Below, one piece after another: positions 1-5,877 of a stretch of 9,471 nt of DNA (positions within the stretch are counted from its first letter, which is position 1; every line of letters begins with the position of its first letter). Under the pieces are notes generated by a model that worked only from the letters and a program-made list of their open reading frames with translations, was not told the DNA's origin and did no database searches. The translations under genes were made by a program, and so were the position numbers. The DNA is from Oscillospiraceae bacterium (GTDB lineage: Bacteria; Bacillota; Clostridia; Oscillospirales; CAG-272): assembly GCA_015065205.1 (NCBI GenBank), contig SVQS01000063.1:1-9471 (forward strand), written 5' to 3'.

Positions 1-319
1 GGCCGGTCAAACAGTTGAAATCGATTTCAAAAACAATGCCATAATAGTTGACGGTGTTCCCTATGATGACGAGCACGCGGTTCTGAAAAACAGCTCAGAT
101 GTGGTGATAGACCGCTATTTGGGCAATCGACCAAACTGGGAATATGATGCAAAAACCGACAGTATGACAGTAACTGTTCCCGAAGGACATCTGTTTGTGC
201 TTGGTGACAACCGCAACTTTTCACGCGACAGCCGTGATGCAAGCATAATGTTTGTTGACGAGCGTTGTGTGCTCGGCAAAGTCATTTTGCGCGTAGCTCC
301 CTTTACTGTGTTTTCTTGA
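1..319 (+). CDS. lepB: Signal peptidase I, C-terminal part (5' end outside window)
   Basis: Membrane-bound serine peptidase that removes signal peptides from exported proteins on the outer face of the cytoplasmic membrane. Only the last 105 residues are present; the reading frame is open from base 2 and ends at TGA 317-319. The fragment starts with GQTVEIDF, which matches the region just after the catalytic-lysine box of type I signal peptidases, and contains the diagnostic box E, GDNRNFSRDSRD, at fragment residues 69-80. The N-terminal membrane anchor, the catalytic Ser and the general-base Lys must lie upstream of the window. The usual 'NNS' in box E reads NFS here, a mild variation. The gene is 40 bp upstream of rbgA and probably in the same operon, the usual Firmicutes order. 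Family assignment is secure from box E. Which signal peptidase paralogue this is cannot be told. Confidence 0.93.
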   Translation, partial: AGQTVEIDFKNNAIIVDGVPYDDEHAVLKNSSDVVIDRYLGNRPNWEYDAKTDSMTVTVPEGHLFVLGDNRNFSRDSRDASIMFVDERCVLGKVILRVAPFTVFS

Positions 320-347
320 TTTTTTGTTCTGAACTTTAACGGAAAGC

Positions 348-353
348 GAGGTG
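348..353 (+). promoter_or_regulatory. Ribosome binding site that sets the rbgA start
   Basis: GAGGTG lies 6 bases before the ATG at 360. An in-frame GTG at 351 overlaps this Shine-Dalgarno sequence and would have no good site of its own, so ATG 360 is preferred. Confidence 0.7.
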
Positions 354-359
354 CATCAA

Positions 360-1244
360 ATGCCTTCGGAACAAATACAATGGTTTCCCGGTCATATGGC
401 CAAAACGCGCCGAATGATCTCCGAAAACTTAAAAAACGTAGATATTATCATTGAAATTCTCGATGCGCGTATTCCCTTTTCTTCGCGCAACCCCGAAATC
501 AAACGCTTAACCGAGGGCAAGCCTACCCTGGTCCTCCTCAACAAAGCCTCCCTTGCAGACCCCAATCAAAATGCACTTTGGATGAAACGCTACACAAATG
601 AGAATACAAAATGTATTTTGACAGACTGCGTTACCGGTGAAGGACTGAACAAAATGGAAGGTGCCATTAAGGAAATTCTCGCCGACAAGCTTCGTCGCTA
701 TGAGGAAAAAGGTATGATGGGTCGCCGCGTACGTGCAATGGTTTTGGGAATTCCCAATGTTGGTAAATCCTCACTTATCAACCGCATTTGCGGCAACAAG
801 AAAGCAAGGGTGGAGGATCGCCCCGGTGTTACCGTAGACAAACAATGGGTTCCCACCAAAATCGGCGTTGACCTTTTGGATATGCCCGGCATTCTTTGGC
901 CCAAATTTGAAGAACGCCGTGTTGGCGAAAATCTCGCCTTGACAGGCGCCATTAAGGATTCTATTCTTGATATCGAAGCACTTGCTACGGTTCTTTGCAA
1001 AAGACTCCGTCTGCTCTATCCGCAAATGCTGAGTGAGCGTTACAAGCTTGGCGACATGGCGCAATATGAAGAACTTTCAGATTATGACCTATTTTTAACC
1101 ATCGGTAAAAAGCGCGGTTTTCTTATCAGCGGCGGTGAAATCAATACCGAACGCACTGCCATTATGTTGCTTGACGAATTCCGTGCCTGCAAGCTTGGTC
1201 GCATCACGCTCGAGCGTTACTCCAAGGAGGAGCTCCATGCTTGA
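360..1244 (+). CDS. rbgA: Ribosome biogenesis GTPase RbgA (YlqF)
   Basis: Circularly permuted GTPase that acts late in 50S subunit assembly in the cytoplasm. The 294-residue length suits the family. The N-terminal WFPGHMAK signature is at residues 8-15. The permuted G-motif order is visible: G4-like NKAS at 61-64, a G5-like segment TDCVTGEG at 88-95, then G1 GIPNVGKS at 130-137, G2-region PGVT at 155-158 and G3 DMPG at 174-177, followed by the C-terminal helical RNA-binding region. ATG 360 is chosen over the GTG at 351 because the Shine-Dalgarno GAGGTG overlaps that GTG. The oddity is G4: the family normally has NKxD (usually NKAD), and Ser64 (codon TCC) replaces the Asp that recognises guanine. 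The gene overlaps rnhB by 8 bp. Family call is very sure; the nucleotide specificity of this variant is open. Confidence 0.96.
   Translation: MPSEQIQWFPGHMAKTRRMISENLKNVDIIIEILDARIPFSSRNPEIKRLTEGKPTLVLLNKASLADPNQNALWMKRYTNENTKCILTDCVTGEGLNKMEGAIKEILADKLRRYEEKGMMGRRVRAMVLGIPNVGKSSLINRICGNKKARVEDRPGVTVDKQWVPTKIGVDLLDMPGILWPKFEERRVGENLALTGAIKDSILDIEALATVLCKRLRLLYPQMLSERYKLGDMAQYEELSDYDLFLTIGKKRGFLISGGEINTERTAIMLLDEFRACKLGRITLERYSKEELHA
1224..1230 (+). promoter_or_regulatory. rnhB ribosome binding site inside the end of rbgA
   Basis: AAGGAGG, a near-perfect Shine-Dalgarno, forms part of the last rbgA codons (Lys-Glu-Glu) and sits 6 bases before the rnhB ATG at 1237. This fixes the rnhB start and suggests translational coupling, since ribosomes finishing rbgA stop at 1244, inside the rnhB start region. 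Confidence 0.8.
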
Positions 1245-1848
1245 TTATACCATAGAAAATCAACTGCACAATGAGGGCTATTCCCTCGTTTGCGGTGTAG
1301 ACGAAGCCGGTCGCGGTCCTCTTTGCGGACCCGTATTTGCCGCAGCCTGCATTCTGCCTGACGGACTTGTGCTGGAGGGCTTGAACGACTCCAAAAAGCT
1401 CACCCCTAAAAAGCGTGATAAGCTATTCGACCTCATTTGTGAAAACGCTATTGCCTATTGCATTGCTTCGGCAAGTGTTGAAGAAATTGACGAGCTCAAC
1501 ATTCTTGAAGCCGACCTTTTGGCAATGCGCCGCGCGATTGATGGTCTTGCCCTTAAGGCAGATTTCGCGTTGATAGACGGAAATATTGCAAGAGATTTTC
1601 AAATCCCTGCCCGTGCCATCATTGGCGGTGATGCCAAAAGCCCCAGCATCGCAGCGGCATCCATTCTTGCCAAAGTTGCTCGTGACCGCGATTGTCTTGA
1701 ACTTGATGCACAATATCCGCAATACGGAATTGCCAAGCACAAAGGCTACGGCACAAAGCAGCATATGGATTCCTTACGTACATACGGGCCCTCACCGATT
1801 CACCGCAAGCAATTTATTCGATTTTTAGATAAAGATGCAAACAAGTGA
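1237..1848 (+). CDS. rnhB: Ribonuclease HII
   Basis: Endonuclease that cuts the RNA strand of RNA/DNA hybrids and nicks at single ribonucleotides left in DNA. The protein has 203 residues, near the family norm. Visible signatures are the N-terminal GVDEAGRGPLCGPV at 20-33 with metal ligands Asp22 and Glu23, LNDSKKLTPKKR at 49-60, the acidic residue in LIDGN (Asp114), GDAKSPSIAAASILAKVARDR at 131-151 with Asp132, and the C-terminal block HKGYGTKQH followed by GPSPIHR. The four acidic residues of the DEDD active site therefore appear intact, placed by family comparison. ATG 1237 is chosen because of AAGGAGG 6 bases upstream and because the conserved fold begins about 18 residues later; a longer in-frame GTG start at 1135 would add residues read out of frame from rbgA. 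The gene overlaps both neighbours, indicating an operon. Confidence 0.97.
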   Translation: MLDYTIENQLHNEGYSLVCGVDEAGRGPLCGPVFAAACILPDGLVLEGLNDSKKLTPKKRDKLFDLICENAIAYCIASASVEEIDELNILEADLLAMRRAIDGLALKADFALIDGNIARDFQIPARAIIGGDAKSPSIAAASILAKVARDRDCLELDAQYPQYGIAKHKGYGTKQHMDSLRTYGPSPIHRKQFIRFLDKDANK

Positions 1849-2230
1849 AAACACGAAACAAATAGGAAATTTTGGCGAGCGAATGGCTGTGCGCTATTTG
1901 CGTCTTCACGGATATACTGTTAAGGAGCGCAATTGGCGTTCCGGTCACGCAGAAATCGACATCATCGCCACAAATCTTTCTAACATCGCTTTTGTTGAAG
2001 TTAAAACGCGTACCTACACAAAAGAAACGCTCCTTAATGCACCGCCACCCGGCAATGCCGTAAAGAGCGAAAAGCAACGCCTGACGCGTCGTGCTGCAAA
2101 GGACTACCTTTGGCAACATCCAACCAAAAAGCAGCCGCGAATGGATGTGATCGAGGTGTGGCTTGTGCGTGATGATGTCACCGATAAAGCAAAAGTTGCC
2201 AAAATCAATCACATAAAAGCCGCATACTAA
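1835..2230 (+). CDS. yraN: YraN / UPF0102 family protein, predicted nuclease fold
   Basis: Small 131-residue protein of the UPF0102 (YraN) family, which has a PD-(D/E)xK-like nuclease fold; its physiological role is not firmly established. Seen here: the N-terminal family motif GNFGERMAVRYLRLHGY at 11-27, then HAEIDII at 38-44 (Glu40, Asp42) and FVEVKTR at 53-59 (Glu55, Lys57), which match the acidic and Lys residues of the predicted catalytic core, and RMDVIEV at 102-108. It starts 14 bp inside rnhB and has no convincing Shine-Dalgarno, so it probably depends on translational coupling to rnhB. The next in-frame ATG, at residue 17, would cut into the conserved motif, so 1835 is preferred. The rnhB-yraN neighbourhood is common in bacteria and suggests a nucleic-acid role, which remains an inference. 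Confidence 0.92.
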   Translation: MQTSENTKQIGNFGERMAVRYLRLHGYTVKERNWRSGHAEIDIIATNLSNIAFVEVKTRTYTKETLLNAPPPGNAVKSEKQRLTRRAAKDYLWQHPTKKQPRMDVIEVWLVRDDVTDKAKVAKINHIKAAY

Positions 2231-2240
2231 AGGAGAAATT

Positions 2241-3167
2241 ATGAACCTTTCCCTTTTTGATCTGCACGCTGATACCGCTTGGGCGATGTACCGAGCAAAT
2301 GAGCCTTTGGGTCGCAACTCTCTTGCCATCTCTCTTGATAAAGCACAAAAATATGCGCGCTACATACAAGTGATGGCACTTTGGACATCACCGGATTTGA
2401 CGAATGAAGAAGGTTATCTGCATCTTTTAAAAATGGTCGAAAATCTCAAAAGCGATCCTGCTCTCATAAGTGGCAAGGCAGAGCTTTGTTCATCTTGTCC
2501 CTCTCGAGAGGCACAGAAAGTATCTTTCATACTCTCATTGGAAGATGCAAGGGTGCTTGACGGGCATATCGAACGCGTAGCAGAGCTTGCAGAATTAGGA
2601 GTTCGAAGCATCATCCCAATGTGGAGTGGCGAGACCTGTATTGGTGGTTCACATAATACCAATATTGGTTTGACCGACTTTGGAAAATGTGCCGCAAAAG
2701 AAATGCTTGCGCACAATATGGTACTTGATATTTCTCACGCATCTGTTGAATCGAGCAAGGATATCCTTGAGCTTTCCGTCGCGTGCGGAACTCCTGTAAT
2801 CGCATCACACTCTAATGCACACGCAATTTGCCCTGTCAGTCGCAATTTGCACGATTGGCAAATAGATGCTATTGTTGCTTCGGGCGGTGTCATTGGCATC
2901 AATCTTTATCACGCCTTTTTGGAAAAAGATGATGAAGCAACACTTGACAGCATCCTGCGCCACATTGAGTATTTTCTCTCGCGAGGAGCAGAAAATGCGC
3001 TTTGCCTTGGTTGCGATATGGACGGCGCAGACTTACTACCCGATATTCCCAACGTTTCCCATCTTGACCGTCTTGCCGAGCACCTCTTGGCACACGGATT
3101 TTCACAAGCTTTTATCGATGCACTCTTTTTTGAGAATGCATATCGTTTTGCCGAAAGGCATTTTTAA
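2241..3167 (+). CDS. Membrane dipeptidase-family (peptidase M19) metallopeptidase
   Basis: Zinc-dependent dipeptidase of family M19 (renal dipeptidase-like), 308 residues, of normal length for bacterial members. Expected ligands are visible: DLHADT at 7-12 (His9, Asp11), Glu101 in LSLEDA as the bridging Glu, His166 in DISHAS, His190 in ASHSNAHA, Arg201 in SRNLHDWQI, and GCDMDG at 257-262 in place of the usual GSDFDG. Assignment of individual residues to metal sites is by family comparison. No signal peptide or membrane segment is seen, so it is probably cytoplasmic despite the family name. Start ATG 2241 has AAAGGAGA just upstream, overlapping the yraN stop; the 10-bp gap suggests the same operon. 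M19 enzymes cleave dipeptides, sometimes those with D-residues; the substrate cannot be read from sequence. Confidence 0.92.
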   Translation: MNLSLFDLHADTAWAMYRANEPLGRNSLAISLDKAQKYARYIQVMALWTSPDLTNEEGYLHLLKMVENLKSDPALISGKAELCSSCPSREAQKVSFILSLEDARVLDGHIERVAELAELGVRSIIPMWSGETCIGGSHNTNIGLTDFGKCAAKEMLAHNMVLDISHASVESSKDILELSVACGTPVIASHSNAHAICPVSRNLHDWQIDAIVASGGVIGINLYHAFLEKDDEATLDSILRHIEYFLSRGAENALCLGCDMDGADLLPDIPNVSHLDRLAEHLLAHGFSQAFIDALFFENAYRFAERHF

Positions 3168-3213
3168 TGATTTTGTTTATTTTAATTTCCATCCATAAAT
3201 AGGAGACACGACA

Positions 3214-4701
3214 ATGTTGTACAAAAGCACAAGAAGTCAAGCGGCAGCTACGCACAGCGCCGCACAAATCATCAAACAAGGACTTGCCGAGGACGGTGGT
3301 CTCTTTGTCCCCCAAGAAATCCCTGCCCTTACCATGGCTGAGATCGAGGCACTTTGCCAAGAATCTTACCCTGTAAGAGCGGCAAAGATTCTTGCGAAAT
3401 TCCTCTCCGACTATACTTACGAGGAGCTCCTTGCTGATTGCGAGGCGGCTTATAATGAATCCTCTTTTGTTGGCGGTGCGGCTCCCCTTGTCAACCTCTG
3501 CGACAATAAGGAGATCCTTGAATTGTGGCACGGCCCAACAGCGGCGTTCAAGGATATGGCTCTGCAAATCATGCCCCGTCTACTCTCTCGCGCTCTTACC
3601 AAAACCGGCGAAAAACGAACAGCGCTCATTCTCGTCGCCACTTCCGGAGACACCGGAAAAGCCGCTCTTGAGGGGTACAAGGATATCGACCGTATCAAGA
3701 TCATGGTCTTTTATCCCGTAGACGGTGTCAGCCGTGTGCAAAAGCTGCAAATGGCAACGCAAACCGGCTCTAATGTCAACGTTTGCGCTATTGATGGCAA
3801 CTTCGACGATGCACAAACCGGTGTTAAGGTCATTTTCGGTGACGAAAAAATGGCACAAAAGCTGAATGAGAACGGCTATTTCTTCTCTTCGGCAAATTCC
3901 ATTAACTGGGGACGTCTTGCTCCGCAGATCGTTTACTATGTATCCGCTTACTGCGACCTGCTCTCTGCCGATAAATGCCGCGCAGGCGATCCCTTTAACG
4001 TTTGCGTTCCCACAGGTAACTTTGGTAACATCTTTGCTGCTTATATTGCAAAGCTGATGGGACTTCCTATCAACAAGTTGATTTGCGCTTCCAATGCCAA
4101 TAACATCCTTACCGACTTTTTGCGTACAGGTACCTATGATCGCAACCGCGATTTTTATCTGACAATGTCTCCCTCGATGGATATTCTTATCTCAAGCAAC
4201 CTTGAGCGTCTGCTCTACTTTACAGCAGGTAGTGAGAAAACCGCTGACTATATGAAGCAGTTGAACACAACCGGTGCTTACAGTGTTGACGCTGAAGTTT
4301 TTGCAAAGATTACCGAGAACTTTGTAGGCTATTTTGCAGATGAAAAAACAACGGCTGATACCATTCACGCTTGCTTTGAAAAGCACGGCTACCTTTGCGA
4401 TACTCACACTGCCGTTGCTATTTCTGCCGCAGAACAATATATCAAAGAGACAGGTGACACCATTCCTATGGTTATTGACTCCACAGCAAGCCCTTACAAA
4501 TTTGCAAATAATGTTTATCGTGCAGTCACCGCACAAGAGCCCGAATCTGATCTCGCTGCTCTTGATGCACTTTCCAAAGCTACCGAAACAGAGATCCCAT
4601 ATCCTCTCGCAGGCTTGGCACAAAGAAAAGTTCGCTTTGAAAAGGTAGTGAGCAAAGAAAATATGGCTGCCGCAGTTCTCGAATATCTGAATATCGAATA
4701 A
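3214..4701 (+). CDS. thrC: Threonine synthase
   Basis: PLP-dependent lyase that converts O-phospho-L-homoserine and water to L-threonine and phosphate, the last step of threonine biosynthesis. The protein has 495 residues, matching the longer threonine synthase class with a full N-terminal domain. Seen: the N-terminal Thr_synth_N block (YKSTRS at 3-8; GLAEDGGLFVP at 23-33), WHGPTAAFKDMALQ at 105-118 with PLP-binding Lys113, ATSGDTGKAA at 142-151, SANSINWGRL at 226-235 and the phosphate-binding VPTGNFGN at 265-272. ATG 3214 has AGGAG 8 bases upstream. It lies 46 bp after the M19 gene with no terminator between, so co-transcription is likely. No T-box or threonine leader peptide is seen upstream. 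Neighbouring hom and thrB, common elsewhere, are absent. Downstream it meets a minus-strand gene tail to tail. Confidence 0.96.
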   Translation: MLYKSTRSQAAATHSAAQIIKQGLAEDGGLFVPQEIPALTMAEIEALCQESYPVRAAKILAKFLSDYTYEELLADCEAAYNESSFVGGAAPLVNLCDNKEILELWHGPTAAFKDMALQIMPRLLSRALTKTGEKRTALILVATSGDTGKAALEGYKDIDRIKIMVFYPVDGVSRVQKLQMATQTGSNVNVCAIDGNFDDAQTGVKVIFGDEKMAQKLNENGYFFSSANSINWGRLAPQIVYYVSAYCDLLSADKCRAGDPFNVCVPTGNFGNIFAAYIAKLMGLPINKLICASNANNILTDFLRTGTYDRNRDFYLTMSPSMDILISSNLERLLYFTAGSEKTADYMKQLNTTGAYSVDAEVFAKITENFVGYFADEKTTADTIHACFEKHGYLCDTHTAVAISAAEQYIKETGDTIPMVIDSTASPYKFANNVYRAVTAQEPESDLAALDALSKATETEIPYPLAGLAQRKVRFEKVVSKENMAAAVLEYLNIE

Positions 4702-4712
4702 ATAAAAAAAGA

Positions 4713-4733
4713 CGGCATTGCAGTGCAATGCCG
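4713..4733 (-). terminator. Intrinsic terminator of the minus-strand DUF1540 gene
   Basis: A perfect 9-bp stem (CGGCATTGC / GCAATGCCG) with a 3-base loop lies between the convergent ends of thrC and the DUF1540 gene. On the minus strand the hairpin is followed by a run of T residues (complement of the A-run at 4704-4710), the mark of a Rho-independent terminator. On the + strand there is no T-run directly after it; a small alternative stem (CCGC 4731-4734 with GCGG 4741-4744, then GATTTT) could help end thrC transcripts but is weak. Confidence 0.82.
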
Positions 4734-4748
4734 CTCCCTTGCGGGATT

Positions 4749-4934
4749 TTAGAATTCCTTGGGCTTGAAAGTTGCGCAGAGCGTATCACCGGATGTGGAT
4801 GCGTTGTGAGGTCCTACAGCGATCTCATTTGCTGTGCAGTGGGTATCGCAATCGTGATAGTAGCAGTTTTGCACGTTACACTTAATGCCCTTGATGTGCT
4901 TGCTGCTGCAATCTTCGCGTTTCTTCATTTCCAT
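4749..4934 (-). CDS. Small cysteine-rich DUF1540 protein
   Basis: A 61-residue protein with one DUF1540 domain, a small cysteine motif found mostly in Firmicutes and without an established function. The domain pattern is visible from residue 17: IKCNVQNCYYHDCDTHCTA, then NEIAVG at 36-41 and the ending TLCATFKPKE at 51-60. Cysteines are at 9, 19, 24, 29, 33 and 53; those at 19, 24, 33 and 53 fit the conserved set, suggesting metal binding or disulphides (inference). No signal peptide or membrane segment is seen. Start ATG at 4934 is chosen because AAGGGGGA lies about 9 bases upstream on the minus strand; an ATG ten codons earlier (4964) would read through this site. It is the only complete minus-strand gene here, is divergent from the phosphoesterase gene and has its own terminator. 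The gene is considered real because of the domain match, RBS and terminator together. Confidence 0.88.
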   Translation of the reverse strand: MEMKKREDCSSKHIKGIKCNVQNCYYHDCDTHCTANEIAVGPHNASTSGDTLCATFKPKEF

Positions 4935-4942
4935 TTTTTCTT

Positions 4943-4950
4943 TCCCCCTT
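4943..4950 (-). promoter_or_regulatory. Ribosome binding site of the DUF1540 gene
   Basis: Read on the minus strand this is AAGGGGGA, about 8-9 bases before the ATG at 4934. It is G-rich rather than a perfect AGGAGG, but it is the only good site in the region and argues against the upstream in-frame ATG at 4964. Confidence 0.6.
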
Positions 4951-5024
4951 GCGGTTTTATGCAAAAGACTATACGCTTTCGCTGTATTTAGTTTTGCCGC
5001 GCCATAACGATTTTATACGATTTG
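4951..5024. promoter_or_regulatory. Divergent intergenic region, promoters not resolved
   Basis: This AT-rich spacer lies between the DUF1540 gene (minus) and the phosphoesterase gene (plus) and must hold whatever promoters drive the DUF1540 gene and, if it is not reached from thrC, the phosphoesterase gene. A TATAGT -10-like hexamer is present on the minus strand (4968-4973) but with no good -35; on the + strand TATACG at 5014-5019 likewise lacks a well-spaced -35. No confident hexamer pair can be named. Confidence 0.4.
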
Positions 5025-5032
5025 AAAGGAGG
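5025..5032 (+). promoter_or_regulatory. Ribosome binding site that sets a GTG start
   Basis: AAAGGAGG lies 7 bases before the GTG at 5040. This strong site decides for GTG 5040 over an in-frame TTG at 5022, which would translate the Shine-Dalgarno itself. Confidence 0.82.
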
Positions 5033-5039
5033 TTCATTT

Positions 5040-5759
5040 GTGGCACTTTTCGTCATAGCCGATCTGCATTTGTCGTCAGACGGCACAAAATCAATGGAAA
5101 AATTCGGCTCCAGATGGACCGACTATATGGGGCGGCTCAAAAAGAATTGGACAGCAGTTGTTCGCCCCGAGGATACAGTTATTATCCCCGGTGATATTTC
5201 TTGGAGCTTACGGCTTGAAGAATCCTTGGAAGATTTTCGTTTTTTGAATTCCCTTCCCGGCAAAAAACTCATTGGCAAGGGCAACCACGATTTTTGGTGG
5301 TCAACCGCGAGCAAAATGAAAGCTTTTTTTGCTGAAAACGAGCTTAACTCCATTGATATTCTTTACAACAACGCTTACGATATGGGCGATTGCATCGTTT
5401 GCGGAGCACGCGGCTGGTTTGTAGAAGAATCACAGCAGCACACGGTTGGAACGGTCGATTACAGCCGCATTGTCAACCGCGAGGTCATTCGTTTGCGAAT
5501 GAGTCTTGACGAAGCCGTGAAGTTACGTGGCGAGAGTGAAAAACCAATTCTTCTCTTTTTTCACTTCCCACCCGTTTGGTGCGATTTTGTTTGCCGCGAG
5601 ATCGTTGATGTATTACACGAATACGACATAAAAACCTGCTATCACGGACACATTCACGGTATGTACGGTGTGCCGCGAAAAATGGAGTTTGAAGGCGTTG
5701 ATTTTATTATGTGTGCCGCTGACCATCTGCTTTTTACTCCTTCACCCGTTTTTATATAA
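5040..5759 (+). CDS. Calcineurin-like metallophosphoesterase (COG1768-type predicted phosphohydrolase)
   Basis: A 239-residue cytoplasmic metallophosphoesterase with a two-metal active site. The motifs appear in the family order: ADLH at 7-10 (Asp8, His10), PGDISW at 50-55 (Asp52), GKGNHDFWW at 79-87 (Asn82, His83), FFHFPP at 173-178 (His175) and YHGHIHG at 201-207 (His204, His206). The GNHDFWW and GDISWS variants, plus the length, resemble the predicted phosphohydrolase group COG1768 (also called CT488-type). The substrate is not known; phosphodiesters, nucleotides and phosphoproteins are all possible in this superfamily. The GTG start is set by AAAGGAGG upstream. The gene stands apart from its neighbours: it is divergent from the DUF1540 gene, and a new promoter follows it before tig. 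No clear terminator is seen after its stop codon. Confidence 0.9.
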   Translation: MALFVIADLHLSSDGTKSMEKFGSRWTDYMGRLKKNWTAVVRPEDTVIIPGDISWSLRLEESLEDFRFLNSLPGKKLIGKGNHDFWWSTASKMKAFFAENELNSIDILYNNAYDMGDCIVCGARGWFVEESQQHTVGTVDYSRIVNREVIRLRMSLDEAVKLRGESEKPILLFFHFPPVWCDFVCREIVDVLHEYDIKTCYHGHIHGMYGVPRKMEFEGVDFIMCAADHLLFTPSPVFI

Positions 5760-5783
5760 TTAAAATGAAGTTTTCTCTTTGAA

Positions 5784-5795
5784 ATTTTGCAAAAT
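5784..5795. repeat. 12-bp perfect palindrome upstream of the tig promoter
   Basis: ATTTTGCAAAAT reads the same on both strands and ends 3 bases before the -35 hexamer at 5799. It could be an operator or simply AT-rich sequence that is symmetrical by chance; it lacks the length and T-run of a terminator. Confidence 0.4.
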
Positions 5796-5798
5796 CTA

Positions 5799-5827
5799 TT
5801 GACAAAATGCAAAAAAAATTATAAAAT
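5799..5827 (+). promoter_or_regulatory. Sigma-A-type promoter for tig (and perhaps clpP-clpX)
   Basis: TTGACA (5799-5804), a 17-base spacer and TAAAAT (5822-5827) give a perfect -35 and a 5-of-6 match to the -10 consensus. Transcription would start near 5834, giving a leader of roughly 45 bases before the tig ATG. The AT-rich sequence upstream could act as an UP element. Strong expression fits an abundant chaperone. Confidence 0.85.
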
Positions 5828-5877
5828 ATAGTTTGTATGTAAAAAAATCACCATAAACCTTTGGAGGACATTTTAAA

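Noticed and set aside
27..242. 71-codon minus-strand frame at the left edge
   Set aside because: It is antisense to the signal peptidase box E region and has no motif or RBS.
1135..1236. Longer rnhB starting at an upstream GTG
   Set aside because: The extension overlaps rbgA out of frame, and a near-perfect Shine-Dalgarno supports ATG 1237.
1814..2329. 171-codon minus-strand frame across yraN and the dipeptidase start
   Set aside because: It crosses three + strand genes with intact family motifs and has no plausible RBS or domain.
3168..3213. T-box, riboswitch or leader peptide upstream of thrC
   Set aside because: The gap is only 46 bp, too short for a T-box, and shows no stable hairpin or threonine-rich short frame.
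4192..4728. 178-codon minus-strand frame antisense to thrC
   Set aside because: It lies opposite well-supported thrC motifs, has a Cys/Phe-rich composition typical of shadow frames, and would begin inside the terminator hairpin between the two genes.
4728..4991. 87-codon hydrophobic + strand frame opposite the DUF1540 gene
   Set aside because: The minus strand carries the DUF1540 pattern, an RBS and a terminator; the + strand frame is its shadow and looks membrane-like only because of composition.
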